Shown here: positions 1 through 11,865 of the stretch, piece after piece
Layout: each line of letters begins with the position of its first letter
How positions within the stretch are numbered: the first letter of the stretch is position 1
Assembly: GCF_051014685.1 (NCBI RefSeq)
Contig: NW_027479039.1
Span: forward strand, 1-64,000
DNA length: 64,000 bases
Origin: Ptiloglossa arizonensis
Taxonomy: Eukaryota; Arthropoda; Insecta; Hymenoptera; Colletidae
Direction of reading: 5' to 3'
The notes under the pieces: generated by a model
What the model was told of the DNA's origin: nothing
Database searches by the model: none
What the model saw: the letters and a program-made list of their open reading frames with translations, nothing else
Made by a program: the position numbers and the translations under genes

Positions 1-1061
1 CATCTGAAAGTAGAAACTCGCCCGGTTACAACGGTATGTGTATTTTTTCCCTAGGCCATTCTGGTTATGCGTTAGGAGCAGCAGAAGTGCGAAAAATTTG
101 TTGTCTTCTCAACCATTTCTTAGCTTCAAACTCCCATATCTCGCGAACGGATTGACCAAACCCAGAAGTTCCTGCTGCGTCTGAAAGTAGAAACTCGCCC
201 GATTACAACGGTACGTGTATTTTTCCTTTAGGCCATTCTGGTTAAGCGATTGGAGCAGCAGAAGTGCGAAAAATTTATTGTCTTGTCAACCATTTCTTAG
301 CTTGAAAGTCCCATATCTCGCGAACGTATTGACCTAACCCAAAAATTCCTATTGCATCTGAAAGTAGAAACTCGCCCGATTACAGCGGTATGTGTAGTTT
401 TTCCCTAGGCAATTCTGGTTAAGCGTTTGGAGCAGCAGAAGTGCGACAAATTTGTTGTCTTCTCAATCATTTCTTAGCTTCAAACTCCCATATCTCGGGA
501 ACGGATTGACCTAACCCAAAAATTCCTGTTGCATCTGAAAGTAGAAACTCGCCGATTACAACGGTATGTGTATTTTTTCCCTAGGCCATTCTGGTTAAGC
601 GTTAGGAGCAGCAGAAGTGCGAAAAAGTTGTTGTCTTCTCAACCATTTCTTAGCTTTAAACTCCCATATCTCGCGAACGGATTGACCAAACCCAGAAGTT
701 CCTGCTGCGTCTGAAAGTAGAAACTCGCCCGATTACAACGATATGCGTATTTTTTCCCTAGGGCATTCTGGTTAAGCGTTTGGAGCAGCAGAATTGCGAA
801 AAATGTTTTGCCTTCTCAACCACTTCTTGGCTTCAAACTCCCATATCTCGCGAACGGATTGACCTAACCCAAAAATTCCTATTGCATCTGAAAGTAGAAA
901 CTCGCCCGATTACAGCGGTATGTGTATTTTTTCCCTAGGCCATTCTGGTTAAGCGTTAGGAGCAGCAGAAGTGCGAAAAAGTTGTTGTCTTCTCAACCAT
1001 TTCTTAGCTTTAAACTCCCAGATCTCGCGAACGGATTGACCAAACCCAGAGTTCCTGCTGC
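1..1061. repeat. Left-edge monomers, partial HOR copy
   Basis: Six ordinary monomers. The order of the first three (ggttatgcgttagg type, then gcgattgg/ttattgtcttgtc type, then gtagtttttccctaggcaa type) is the same as the one starting at 2086. The segment therefore looks like a copy of the same HOR lying about 12 units upstream. Small indels already appear here, for example a missing c in aactcgccgatt near 550. The array evidently continues beyond the left edge of the window. Confidence 0.85.
727..743 (-). other. CENP-B-box-like motif (representative of many)
   Basis: The known CENP-B box is a 17-bp site with nine essential bases, NTTCGNNNNANNCGGGN. Read on the minus strand, monomer positions 20-36 align with it. 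The caacgatatg classes give tatcgttgtaatcgggc, matching eight of nine essential bases (first T is A). The commoner caacggtatg classes match seven of nine. Frequent variants at this place (cccga/cccgg/cccgc, caac/cagc, gattac/gatttc) fall mainly on the N positions. By simple uniform-base arithmetic, a seven-of-nine match somewhere in a 177-bp unit is unremarkable, and an eight-of-nine match is expected in roughly 4% of such units. Suggestive only. Confidence 0.35.
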
Positions 1062-1757
1062 GTCTGAGAGAGTAGACTCGCCCGATTACAACGATATGTG
1101 TATTTTTTCCCTAGGCCTTTCTGGTTAAGCGTTAGGAGCAGCGAATTGCGAAAATTTGTTGTCTTCTCAATCATTCTGCTTCAATCCAGCCGCGAACGGA
1201 GTACCTAGACCCAAAGAATTCCTGTTGCATCTGAAGGTGTAACCTCTCCCGGTTACAACGTATGTGTATTGTTTCCCCAGTTCTGGGGGGGTGGATGCGT
1301 TAGGTGCAGACGTAGGGGCGATTAGTTGTTTGACTGTCTCAACCATTTCTTAGCTCAACTCCCTTATCGCGAACGTTGACCACCTGAGTTCCTGCCGTCT
1401 GAAGTAGAACACTCCCGTTACACGGTACGGGGTATTGGTCCAGGTTCCAGCTGGTTAAGCGATTGGAGCAGCAGAAGTGCGAAAAATTTATTGTCCATTC
1501 TTAGCTTAAAGCCCATATCTCTAGCTGTAATGATCCCATAAATGCGACGTAGTTGCCTAACTAAAATTCCTATTGGATGCGGGATAGGTTTGTGTTTCTA
1601 GAAGTTGGTATGTGTGGGGTTGTTCCTAGGCAATTCTGTTAAGCGTTGGAGCAGCAGATGTTGCGACAATATTTTTGCTTCAAACTCAAATCTGGAACGG
1701 ATTGACCTAACTCAAAATTCCGGGTTAGTCTGTAATTAGAGATCTGTTGGACGGCCG
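1062..1757. repeat. Corrupted satellite block (about 4 monomers)
   Basis: Satellite landmarks (ggttaagcg, ggagcagcag, tatgtgtatt, gaacggattgacc) are still recognisable, but insertions, deletions and substitutions occur every few bases. Examples are a run of seven g near 1285-1291, duplicated gagaga near 1067, and missing pieces in most conserved blocks. Clean, nearly consensus monomers resume on both sides. The block is also somewhat shorter than four full units. Everywhere else in the window indels are rare single-base events. The likeliest reading is an uncorrected long-read patch or bad consensus across a hard-to-assemble join. A truly decayed patch of satellite is the alternative. Confidence 0.8.
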
Positions 1758-2296
1758 ATTACACGGTATGTGTATTTTTTCTCTTGGCCATTCTGGTTAA
1801 GCGTTAGGAGCAGTAGAAGTGCGAAAAAGTTGTTGTCTTCTCAACCATTTCTTAGCTTTAAACTCCCATATCTCGCGAACGGATTGACCAAACCCAGAAG
1901 TTCCTGCTGCGTCTGAAAGTAGAAACTCGCCCGATTACAACGATATGTGTATTTTTTCCCTAGGCCATTCTGGTTAAGCGTTAGGAGCAGCAGAAGTGCG
2001 AAAAATTTGTTGTCTTCTCAATCATTTCTTAGCTTCAAACTCCCAATCTCGCGAACGGATTGACCTAACCCAAAAATTCCTGTTGCATCTGAAAGTAGAA
2101 ACTCGCCCGGTTACAACGGTATGTGTATTTTTTCCCTAGGCCATTCTGGTTATGCGTTAGGAGCAGCAGAAGTGCGAAAAATTTTTTGTCTTCTCAACCA
2201 TTTCTTAGCTTCAAACTCCCATATCTCGCGAACGGATTGACCAAACCCAGAAGTTCCTGCTGCGTCTGAAAGTAGAAACTCGCCCGATTACAACGG
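1758..2296. repeat. Ordinary monomers after the corrupted block
   Basis: Clean 177-bp units resume with the ctcttggcc/gcagtagaag class, then the cgatatgtg class, then the cggttacaacgg/ttatgcgttagg class. The first two occur in the same order again at about 2650-2990, where they are followed by a different class. This shows a rearranged (shifted) HOR phase rather than a simple repeat of the next unit. Confidence 0.8.
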
Positions 2297-4774
2297 TACG
2301 TGTATTTTTCCCTTAGGCCATTCTGGTTAAGCGATTGGAGCAGCAGAAGTGCGAAAAATTTATTGTCTTGTCAACCATTTCTTAGCTTGAAAGTCCCATA
2401 TCTCGCGAACGTATTGACCTAACCCAAAAATTCCTATTGCATCTGAAAATAGAAACTCGCCCGATTACAGCGGTATGTGTAGTTTTTCCCTAGGCAATTC
2501 TGGTTAAGCGTTTGGAGCAGCAGAAGTGCGACAAATTTGTTGTCTTCTCAATCATTTCTTAGCTTCAAACTCCCAAATCTCGGGAACGGATTGACCTAAC
2601 CCAAAAATTCCTGTTGCATCTGAAAGTAGAAACTCGCCCGATTACAACGGTATGTGTATTTTTTCTCTTGGCCATTCTGGTTAAGCGTTAGGAGCAGTAG
2701 AAGTGCGAAAAAGTTGTTGTCTTCTCAACCATTTCTTAGCTTTAAACTCCCATATCTCGCGAACGGATTGACCAAACCCAGAAGTTCCTGCTGCGTCTGA
2801 AAGTAGAAACTCGCCCGATTACAACGATATGTGTATTTTTTCCCTAGGCCATCCTGGTTAAGCGTTAGGAGCAGCAGAAGTGCGAAAAATTTGTTGTCTT
2901 CTCAATCATTTCTTAGCTTCAAACTCCCATATCTCGCGAACGGATTGACCTAACCCAAAAATTCCTGTTGCATCTGAAAGTAGAAACTCGCCCGATTACA
3001 GCGGTATGTGTATTTTTACCCTATGCCATTCTGGTTAAGCGTTTGGAGCAACAGAATTGCGAAAAATTTTTTGCTTTCTCAACCATTTCTTGGCTTCAAA
3101 CTGCCATATCTCGCGAACGGATTGACCTTACCCAAAAATTCCTATTGCATCTGAAAGTAGAAACTCGCCCGATTACAGCGGTATGTGTATTTTTTCCCTA
3201 GGCTATTCGGGTTAAGCGTTTGGAGCAGCAGAAGTGCGAAAAACTTGTTGTCTTCTTAACCATTTCTTAGCTTCAAACTCCCATATCTCGCGAACGGATT
3301 TACCTAACCCAAAAATTCCTATTGCATCTGAAAGTAGAAACTCGCCCGATTACAACGGTATGTGTATTTTCTCCCTATGCCATTCTGGTTAAGCGGTTGG
3401 AGCAGCAGAATTGCGAAAAATTTGTTGTCTTCATAACCATTTCTTAGCTTCAAATTCCCATATCTCGCGAACGGATTGACCTAACCCAAAAATTCCCATT
3501 GCATCTGAAAGTAGAAACTCGCCCGATTACAACGGTACGTGTATTTTTCCCTTAGGCCATTCTGGTTAAGCGATTGGAGCAGCAGAAGTGCGAAAAATTT
3601 ATTGTCTTGTCAACCATTTCTTACCTTGAAAGTCCCATATCTCGCGAACGTATTGACCTAACCCAAAAATTCCTATTGCATCTGAAAGTAGAAACTCGCC
3701 CGATTACAGCGGTATGTGTAGTTTTTCCCTAGGCAATTCTGGTTAAGCGTTTGGAGCAGCAGAAGTGCGACAAATTTGTTGTCTTCTCAATCATTTCTTA
3801 GCTTCAAACTCCCAAATCTCGGGAACGGATTGACCTAACCCAAAAATTCCTGTTGCATCTGAAAGTAGAAACTCGCCCGATTACAACGGTATGTGTATTT
3901 TTTCTCTAGGCCATTCTGGTTAAGCGTTAGGAGCAGTAGAAGTGCGAAAAAGTTGTTGTCTTCTCAACCATTTCTTAGCTTTAAACTCCCATATCTCGCG
4001 AACGGATTGACCAAACCCAGAAGTTCCTGCTGCGTCTGAAAGTAGAAACTCGCCCGATTACAACGATATGTGTATTTTTTCCCTAGGCCATTCTGGTTAA
4101 GCGTTAGGAGCAGCAGAAGTGCGAAAAATTTGTTGTCTTCTCAATCATTTCTTAGCTTCAAACTCCCATATCTCGCGAACCGATTGACCTAACCCAAAAA
4201 TTCCTGTTGCATCTGAAAGTAGAAACTCGCCCGATTACAGCGGTATGTGTATTTTTTCCCTATGCCATTCTGGTTAAGCGTTTGGAGCAACAGAATTGCG
4301 AAAAATTTTTTGCTTTCTCAACCATTTCTTGGCTTCAAACTGCCATATCTCGCGTACGGATTGACCTTACCCAAAAATTCCTATTGCATCTGATAGTAGA
4401 AACTCGCCCGATTACAGCGGTATGTGTATTTTTTCCCTAGGCTATTCGGGTTAAGCGTTTGGAGCAGCAGAAGTGCGAAAAACTTGTTGTCTTCTTAACC
4501 ATTTCTTAGCTTCAAACTCCCATATCTCGCGAACGGATTTACCTAACCCAAAAATTCCTATTGCATCTGAAAGTAGAAACTCGCCCGATTACAACGGTAT
4601 GTGTATTTTCTCCCTATGCCATTCTGGTTAAGCGGTTGGAGCAGCAGAATTGCGAAAAATTTGTTGTCTCCATAACCATTTCTTAGCTTCAAATTCCCAT
4701 ATCTCGCGAACGGATTGACCTAACCCAAAAATTCCCATTGCATCTGAAAGTAGAAACTCGCCCGATTACAACGG
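2297..4774. repeat. 7-monomer HOR, two tandem copies (1239 bp each)
   Basis: The tacgtgtatttttccc marker falls at 2297, 3536 and 4775, exactly 1239 bp (7 x 177) apart. Both copies carry the same monomer order: the gcgattgg class, the gtagtttttccc/gacaaat class with tcgggaac, the gcagtagaag class, the cgatatgtg class, the ctatgcc/caacag class, the attcgggtt class, and a gcggttgg/cttcataacc class. They differ by scattered single bases, for example ctcttgg against ctctagg, and gaacgg against gtacgg. A third copy begins at 4775 but changes class order after about 4880. Confidence 0.9.
3059..3074. other. 16-bp near-palindrome of the ttttttgc monomer class
   Basis: The sequence gcgaaaaattttttgc pairs with its own reverse complement at seven of eight base pairs, centred on an A5T6 block. 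It replaces gcgaaaaatttgttgtc of the common class and recurs in every ctatgcc/ctttctcaacc monomer, dozens of times in the window. A rigid, possibly curved A/T block next to a dyad is a plausible place for nucleosome phasing or protein binding, but the sequence alone does not show a function. Confidence 0.5.
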
Positions 4775-5303
4775 TACGTGTATTTTTCCCTTAGGCCATT
4801 CTGGTTAAGCGATTGGAGCAGCAGAAGTGCGAAAAATTTATTGTCTTGTCAACCATTTCTTACCTTGAAAGTCCCATATCTCGCGAACGGATTGACCTAA
4901 CCCAAAAATTCCTGTTGCATCTGAAAGTAGAAACTCGCCCGATTACAGCGGTATGTGTATTTTTTCCCTATGCCATTCTGGTTAAGCGTTTGGAGCAACA
5001 GAATTGCGAAAAATTTTTTGCTTTCTCAACCATTTCTTGGCTTCAAACTACCATATCTCGCGAACGGATTGACCTTACCCAAAAATTCCCATTGCATCTG
5101 AAAGTAGAAACTCGCCCGATTACAACGGTACGTGTATTTTTCCCTTAGGCCATTCTGGTTAAGCGATTGGAGCAGCAGAAGTGCGAAAAATTTATTGTCT
5201 TGTCAACCATTTCTTACCTTGAAAGTCCCATATCTCGCGAACGGATTGACCAAACCCAGAAGTTCCTGCTGCGTCTGAAAGTAGAAACTCGCCCGATTAC
5301 AAC
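4775..5303. repeat. Truncated third 7-mer copy and junction monomers
   Basis: The third copy of the preceding 7-mer starts at 4775. After one gcgattgg-class monomer it switches to the ctatgcc/ttttttgc class, and another gcgattgg-class monomer begins at about 5129, only two units (354 bp) later. The class order then joins the next HOR domain. This is what unequal exchange between out-of-register units would leave. Confidence 0.75.
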
Positions 5304-8300
5304 GATATGCGTATTTTTTCCCTAGGGCATTCTGGTTAAGCGTTTGGAGCAGCAGAATTGCGAAAAATGTTTTGCCTTCTCAACCACTTCTTGTCTTCAA
5401 ACTCCCATATCTCGCGAACGGATTGACCTAACCCAAAAATTCCTATTGCATCTGAAAGTAGAAACTCGCCCGATTACAGCGGTATGTGTATTTTTTCCCT
5501 AGGCCATTCGGGTTAAGCGTTTGGAGCAGCAGAAGTGCGAAAAATTTGTTGTCTTCTTAACCATTTCTTAGCTTCAAACTCGCATATCTCGCGAACGGAT
5601 TGACCTAACCCAAAAATTCCTATTGCATCTGAAAGTAGAAACTCGCCCGATTACAACGGTATGTGTATTTTTTCCCTATGCCATTCTGGTTAAGCGTTTG
5701 GAGCAGCAGAATTGCGAAAAATTTTTTGCTTTCTCAACCATTTCTGGCTTCAAACTGCCATATCTCGCGAACGGATTGACCTAACCCAAAAATTCCTATT
5801 GCATCTGAAAGTAGAAACTCGCCCGATTACAATGGTACGTGTATTTTTCCCTTAGGCCATTCTGGTTAAGCGATTGGAGCAGCAGAAGTGCGAAAAATTT
5901 ATTGTCTTGTCAACCATTTCTTAGCTTGAAAGTCCCATATCTCGCGAACGTATTGACCTAACCCAAAAATTCCTATTGCATCTGAAAGTAGAAACTCGCC
6001 CGATTACAGCGGTATGTGTAGTTTTTCCCTAGGCAATTCTGGTTAAGCGTTTGGAGCAGCAGAAGTGCGACAAATTTGTTGTCTTCTCAATCATTTCTTA
6101 GCTTCAAGCTCCCGTATCTCGGGAACGGATTGACCTAACCCAAAAATTCCTGTTGCATCTGAAAGTAGAAACTCGCCCGATTACAACGGTATGTGTATTT
6201 TTTCTCCAGGCCATTCTGGTTAAGCGTTAGGAGCAGTAGAAGTGCGAAAAAGTTGTTGTCTTCTCAACCATTTCTTAGCTTTAAACTCCCATATCTCGCG
6301 AACGGATTGACCAAACCCAGAAGTTCCTGCTGCGTCTGAAAGTAGAAACTCGCCCGATTACAACGATATGTGTATTTTTTCCCTAGGCCATTCTGGTTAA
6401 GCGTTAGGAGCAGCAGAAGTGCGAAAAATTTGTTGTCTTCTCAATCATTTCTTAGCTTCAAACTGCCATATCTCGCGAACGGATTGACCTTACCCAAAAA
6501 TTCCTATTGCATCTGAAAGTAGAAACTCGCCCGATTACAGCGGTATGCGTATTTTTTCCCTAGGCTATTCGGGTTAAGCGTTTGGAGCAGCAGAAGTGCG
6601 AAAAACTTGTTGTCTTCTTAACCATTTCTTAGCTTCAAACTCCCATATCTCGCGAACGGATTTACCTAACCCAAAAATTCCTATTGCATCTGAAAGTAGA
6701 AACTCGCCCGATTACAACGGTATGTGTATTTTCTCCCTATGCCATTCTGGTTAAGCGTTTGGAGCAGCAGAATTGCGAAAAATTTGTTGTCTTCATAACC
6801 ATTTCTTAGCTTCAAACTCCCATATCTCGCGAACGGATTGACCTAACCCAAAAATTCCCATTGCATCTGAAAGTAGAAACTCGCCCGATTACAACGGTAC
6901 GTGTATTTTTCCCTTAGGCCATTCTGGTTAAGCGATTGGAGCAGCAGAAGTGCGAAAAATTTATTGTCTTGTCAACCATTTCTTACCTTGAATGTCCCAT
7001 ATCTCGCGAACGGATTGACCAAACCCAGAAGTTCCTGCTGCGTCTGAAAGTAGAAACTCGCCCGATTACAACGATATGCGTATTTTTTCCCTAGGGCATT
7101 CTGGTTAAGCGTTTGGAGCAGCAGAATTGCGAAAAATGTTTTGCCTTCTCAACCACTTCTTGTCTTCAAACTCCCATATCTCGCGAACGGATTGACCTAA
7201 CCCAAAAATTCCTATTGCATCTGAAAGTAGAAACTCGCCCGATTACAGCGGTATGTGTATTTTTTCCCTAGGCCATTCGGGTTAAGCGTTTGGAGCAGCA
7301 GAAGTGCGAAAAATTTGTTGTCTTCTTAACCATTTCTTAGCTTCAAACTCGCATATCTCGCGAACGGATTGACCTAACCCAAAAATTCCTATTGCATCTG
7401 AAAGTAGAAACTCGCCCGATTACAACGGTATGTGTATTTTTTCCCTATGCCATTCTGGTTAAGCGTTTGGAGCAGCAGAATTGCGAAAAATTTTTTGCTT
7501 TCTCAACCATTTCTTGGCTTCAAACTGCCATATCTCGCGAACGGATTGACCTAACCCAAAAATTCCTATTGCATCTGAAAGTAGAAACTCGCCCGATTAC
7601 AACGGTACGTGTATTTTTCCCATAGGCCATTCTGGTTAAGCGATTGGAGCAGCAGAAGTGCGAAAAATTTATTGTCTTGTCAACCATTTCTTAGCTTGAA
7701 AGTCCCATATCTCGCGAACGTATTGACCTAACCCAAAAATTCCTATTGCATCTGAAAGTAGAAACTCGCCCGATTACAGCGGTATGTGTAGTTTTTCCCT
7801 AGGCAATTCTGGTTAAGCGTTTGGAGCAGCAGAAGTGCGACAAATTTGTTGTCTTCTCAATCATTTCTTAGCTTCAAACTCCCATATCTCGGGAACGGAT
7901 TGACCTAACCCAAAAATTCCTGTTGCATCTGAAAGTAGAAACTCGCCCGATTACAACGGTATGTGTATTTTTTCTCTAGGCCATTCTGGTTAAGCGTTAG
8001 GAGCAGTAGAAGTGCGAAAAAGTTGTTGTCTTCTCAACCATTTCTTAGCTTTAAACTCCCATATCTCGCGAACGGATTGACCAAACCCAGAAGTTCCTGC
8101 TGCGTCTGAAAGTAGAAACTCGCCCGATTACAACGATATGTGTATTTTTTCCCTAGGCCATTCTGGTTAAGCGTTAGGAGCAGCAGAAGTGCGAAAAATT
8201 TGTTGTCTTCTCAATCATTTCTTAGCTTCAAACTCCCATATCTCGCGAACGGATTGACCTAACCCAAAAATTCCAGTTGCATCTGAAAGTAGAAACTCGC

Positions 8301-9196
8301 CCGATTACAGCGGTATGTGTATTTTTTCCCTATGCCATTCTGGTTAAGCGTTTGGAGCAACAGAATTGCGAAAAATTTTTTGCTTTCTCAACCATTTCTT
8401 GGCTTCAAACTGCCATATCTCGCGAACGGATTGACCTTACCCAAAAATTCCTATTGCATCTGAAAGTAGAAACTCGCCCGATTACAGCGGTATGCGTATT
8501 TTTTCCCTAGGCTATTCGGGTTAAGCGTTTGGAGCAGCAGAAGTGCGAAAAACTTGTTGTCTTCTTAACCATTTCTTAGCTTCAAACTCCCATATCTCGC
8601 GAACGGATTTACCTAACCCAAAAATTCCTATTGCATCTGAAAGTAGAAACTCGCCCGATTACAACGGTATGTGTATTTTCTCCCTATGCCATTCTGGTTA
8701 AGCGTTTGGAGCAGCAGAATTGCGAAAAATTTGTTGTCTTCATAACCATTTCTTAGCTTCAAACTCCCATATCTCGCGAACGGATTGACCTAACCCAAAA
8801 ATTCCCATTGCATCTTAAAGTAGAAACTCGCCCGATTACAACGGTACGTGTATTTTTCCCTTAGGCCATTCTGGTTAAGCGATTGGAGCAGCAGAAGTGC
8901 GAAAAATTTATTGTCTTGTCAAACATTTCTTACCTTGAAAGTCCCATATCTCGCGAACGGATTGACCTAACCCAAAAATTCCTATTGCATCTGAAAGTAG
9001 AAACTCGCCCGATTACAACGGTATGTGTATTTTTTCCCTAGGCCATTCTGGTTAAGCGTTAGGAGCAGCAGAAGTGCGAAAAAGTTGTTGTCTTCTCAAC
9101 CATTTCTTAGCTTCAAACACCCATATCTCGCGAACGGATTGACCAAACCCAGAAGTTCCTGCTGCGTCTGAAAGTAGAAACTCGCCCGATTACAAC
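5304..9196. repeat. 10-mer and 12-mer versions of one HOR
   Basis: The gatatgcg...ccctagggc monomer, which also carries aaatgttttgcc and accacttcttgtc, begins units at 5304, 7073 and 9197. The spacings are 1769 bp (10 units, minus 1 bp) and 2124 bp (12 units exactly). The first seven monomer classes agree in order. The first copy then lacks the ctatgcc/caacag monomer seen at about 8310 and the ttaggag/aaagttg monomer near 9060. The two copies are length variants of one HOR. A 2-bp deletion (tttctggctt) near 5744 is private to the first. Confidence 0.85.
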
Positions 9197-9212
9197 GATA
9201 TGCGTATTTTTT

Positions 9213-11865
9213 CCCTAGGGCATTCTGGTTAAGCGTTTGGAGCAGCAGAATTGCGAAAAATGTTTTGCCTTCTCAACCACTTCTTGTCTTCAAACTCCCA
9301 TATCTCGCGAACGGATTGACCTAACCCAAAAATTCCTATTGCATCTGAAAGTAGAAACTCGCCCGATTACAGCGGTATGTGTATTTTTTCCCTAGGCCAT
9401 TCGGGTTAAGCGTTTGGAGCAGCAGAAGTGCGAAAAATTTGTTGTCTTCTTAACCATTTCTTAGCTTCAAACTCGCATATCTCGCGAACGGATTGACCTA
9501 ACCCAAAAATTCCTATTGCATCTGAAAGTAGAAACTCGCCCGATTACAACGGTATGTGTATTTTTTCCCTATGCCATTCTGGTTAAGCGTTTGGAGCAGC
9601 AGAATTGCGAAAAATTTTTTGCTTTCTCAACCATTTCTTGGCTTCAAACTGCCATATCTCGCGAACGGATTGACCTAACCCAAAAATTCCTATTGCATCT
9701 GAAAGTAGAAACTCGCCCGATTACAACGGTACGTGTATTTTTCCCTTAGGCCATTCTGGTTAAGCGATTGGAGCAGCAGAAGTGCGAAAAATTTATTGTC
9801 TTGTCAACCATTTCTTAGCTTGAAAGTACCATATCTCGCGAACGTATTGACCTAACCCAAAAATTCCTATTGCATCTGAAAGTAGAAACTCGCCCGATTA
9901 CAGCGGTATGTGTAGTTTTTCCCTAGGCAATTCTGGTTAAGCGTTTGGAGCAGCAGAAGTGCGACAAATTTGTTGTCTTCTCAATCATTTCTTAGCTTCA
10001 AACTCCATATCTCGGGAACGGATTGACCTAACCCAAAAATTCCTGTTGCATCTGAAAGTAGAAACTCGCCCGATTACAACGGTATGTGTATTTTTTCTCT
10101 AGGCCATTCTGGTTAAGCGTTTGGAGCAGCAGAATTGCGAAAAATGTTTTGCCTTCTCAACCACTTCTTGTCTTCAAACTCCCATATCTCGCGAACGGAT
10201 TGACCTAACCCAAAAATTCCTATTGCATCTGAAAGTAGAAACTCGCCCGATTACAGCGGTATGCGTATTTTTTCCCTAGGCCATTCGGTTAAGCGTTTGG
10301 AGCAGCAGAAGTTCGAAAAATTTGTTGTCTTCTTAACCATTTCTTAGCTTCAAACTCCCATATCTCGCGAACGGATTGACCTAACCCAAAAATTCCTATT
10401 GCATCTGAAAGTAGAAACTCGCCCGATTACAACGGTATGTGTATTTTTTCCCTATGCCATTCTGGTTAAGCGTTTGGAGCAGCAGAATTGCGAAAAATTT
10501 TTTGCTTTCTCAACCATTTCTTGGCTTCAAGCTGCCATATCTCGCGAACGGATTGACCTAACCCAAAAATTCCTATTGCATCTGAAAGTAGAAACTCGCC
10601 CGATTACAACGGTACGTGTATTTTTCCCTTAGGCCATTCTGGTTAAGCGATTGGAGCAGCAGAAGTGCGAAAAATTTATTGTCTTGTCAACCATTTCTTA
10701 GCTTGAAAGTACCATATCTCGCGAACGTATTGACCTAACCCAAAAATTCCTATTGCATCTGAAAGTAGAAACTCGCCCGATTACAGCGGTATGTGTAGTT
10801 TTTCCCTAGGCAATTCTGGTTAAGCGTTTGGAGCAGCAGAAGTGCGACAAATTTGTTGTCTTCTCAATCATTTCTTAGCTTCAAACTCCCATATCTCGGG
10901 AACGGATTGACCTAACCCAAAAATTCCTGTTGCATCTGAAAGTAGAAACTCGCCCGATTACAACGGTATGTGTATTTTTTCTCTAGGCCATTCTGGTTAA
11001 GCGTTTGGAGCAGCAGAATTGCGAAAAATGTTTTGCCTTCTCAACCACTTCTTGTCTTCAAACTCCCATATCTCGCGAACGGATTGACCTAACCCAAAAA
11101 TTCCTATTGCATCTGAAAGTAGAAACTCGCCCGATTACAGCGGTATGCGTATTTTTTTCCTAGGCCATTCGGGTTAAGCGTTTGGAGCAGCAGAAGTTCG
11201 AAAAATTTGTTGTCTTCTTAACCATTTCTTAGCTTCAAACTCCCATATCTCGCGAACGGATTGACCTAACCCAAAAATTCCTATTGCATCTGAAAGTAGA
11301 AACTCGCCCGATTACAACGGTATGTGTATTTTTTCCCTATGCCATTCTGGTTAAGCGTTTGGAGCAGCAGAATTGCGAAAAATTTTTTGCTTTCTCAACC
11401 ATTTCTTGGCTTCAAGCTGCCATATCTCGCGAACGGATTGACCTAACCCAAAAATTCCTATTGCATCTGAAAGTAGAAACTCGCCCGATTACAACGGTAC
11501 GTGTATTTTTCCCTTAGGCCATTCTGGTTAAGCGATTGGAGCAGCAGAAGTGCGAAAAATTTATTGTCTTGTCAACCATTTCTTAGCTTGAAAGTCCCAT
11601 ATCTCGCGAACGTATTGACCTAACCCAAAAATTCCTGTTGCATCTGAAAGTAGAAACTCGCCCGATTACAGCGGTATGTGTAGTTTTTCCCTAGGCAATT
11701 CTGGTTAAGCGTTTGGAGCAGCAGAAGTGCGACAAATTTGTTGTCTTCTCAATCATTTCTTAGCTTCAAACTCCCATATCTCGGGAACGGATTGACCTAA
11801 CCCAAAAATTCCTGTTGCATCTGAAAGTAGAAACTCGCCCGATTACAACGGTATGTGTATTTTTT
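9213..11865. repeat. 5-monomer HOR, three tandem copies (about 884 bp)
   Basis: The junction before the aaatgttttgcc/accacttcttgtc monomer falls at about 9213, 10097 and 10981, 884 bp apart (5 x 177 minus 1). Each copy runs through the accacttcttgtc, attcgg(g)tt/cttcttaacc, ctatgcc/ttttttgc, gcgattgg/ttattgtcttgtc and gtagttttt/gacaaat classes. The second and third copies are the most alike: both have tcaagctgcc, gaagttcg and tttctctagg. The first has ccctagggc instead. The order shows local expansion of a five-unit block of the preceding domain. Confidence 0.87.

Noticed and set aside
150..165. Telomere-like ctaaccc in each monomer
   Set aside because: Only one partial telomeric unit per 177 bp, never in tandem, and it varies to ccaaaccc. 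Best seen as chance.
1062..1757. Unique DNA or a transposon insertion in the noisy block
   Set aside because: Satellite landmarks can be followed in order through the whole block, so it is corrupted repeat and not inserted sequence.
2968..3201. Recurring 77-residue plus-strand open frames (MHLKVETRP type), also 61-111 residue forms
   Set aside because: They lie wholly within satellite monomers, cross repeat junctions, and end at the repeated TAG of the ccctagg site. No start context, no domain I recognise, and the same frame is disrupted at random by indels elsewhere.
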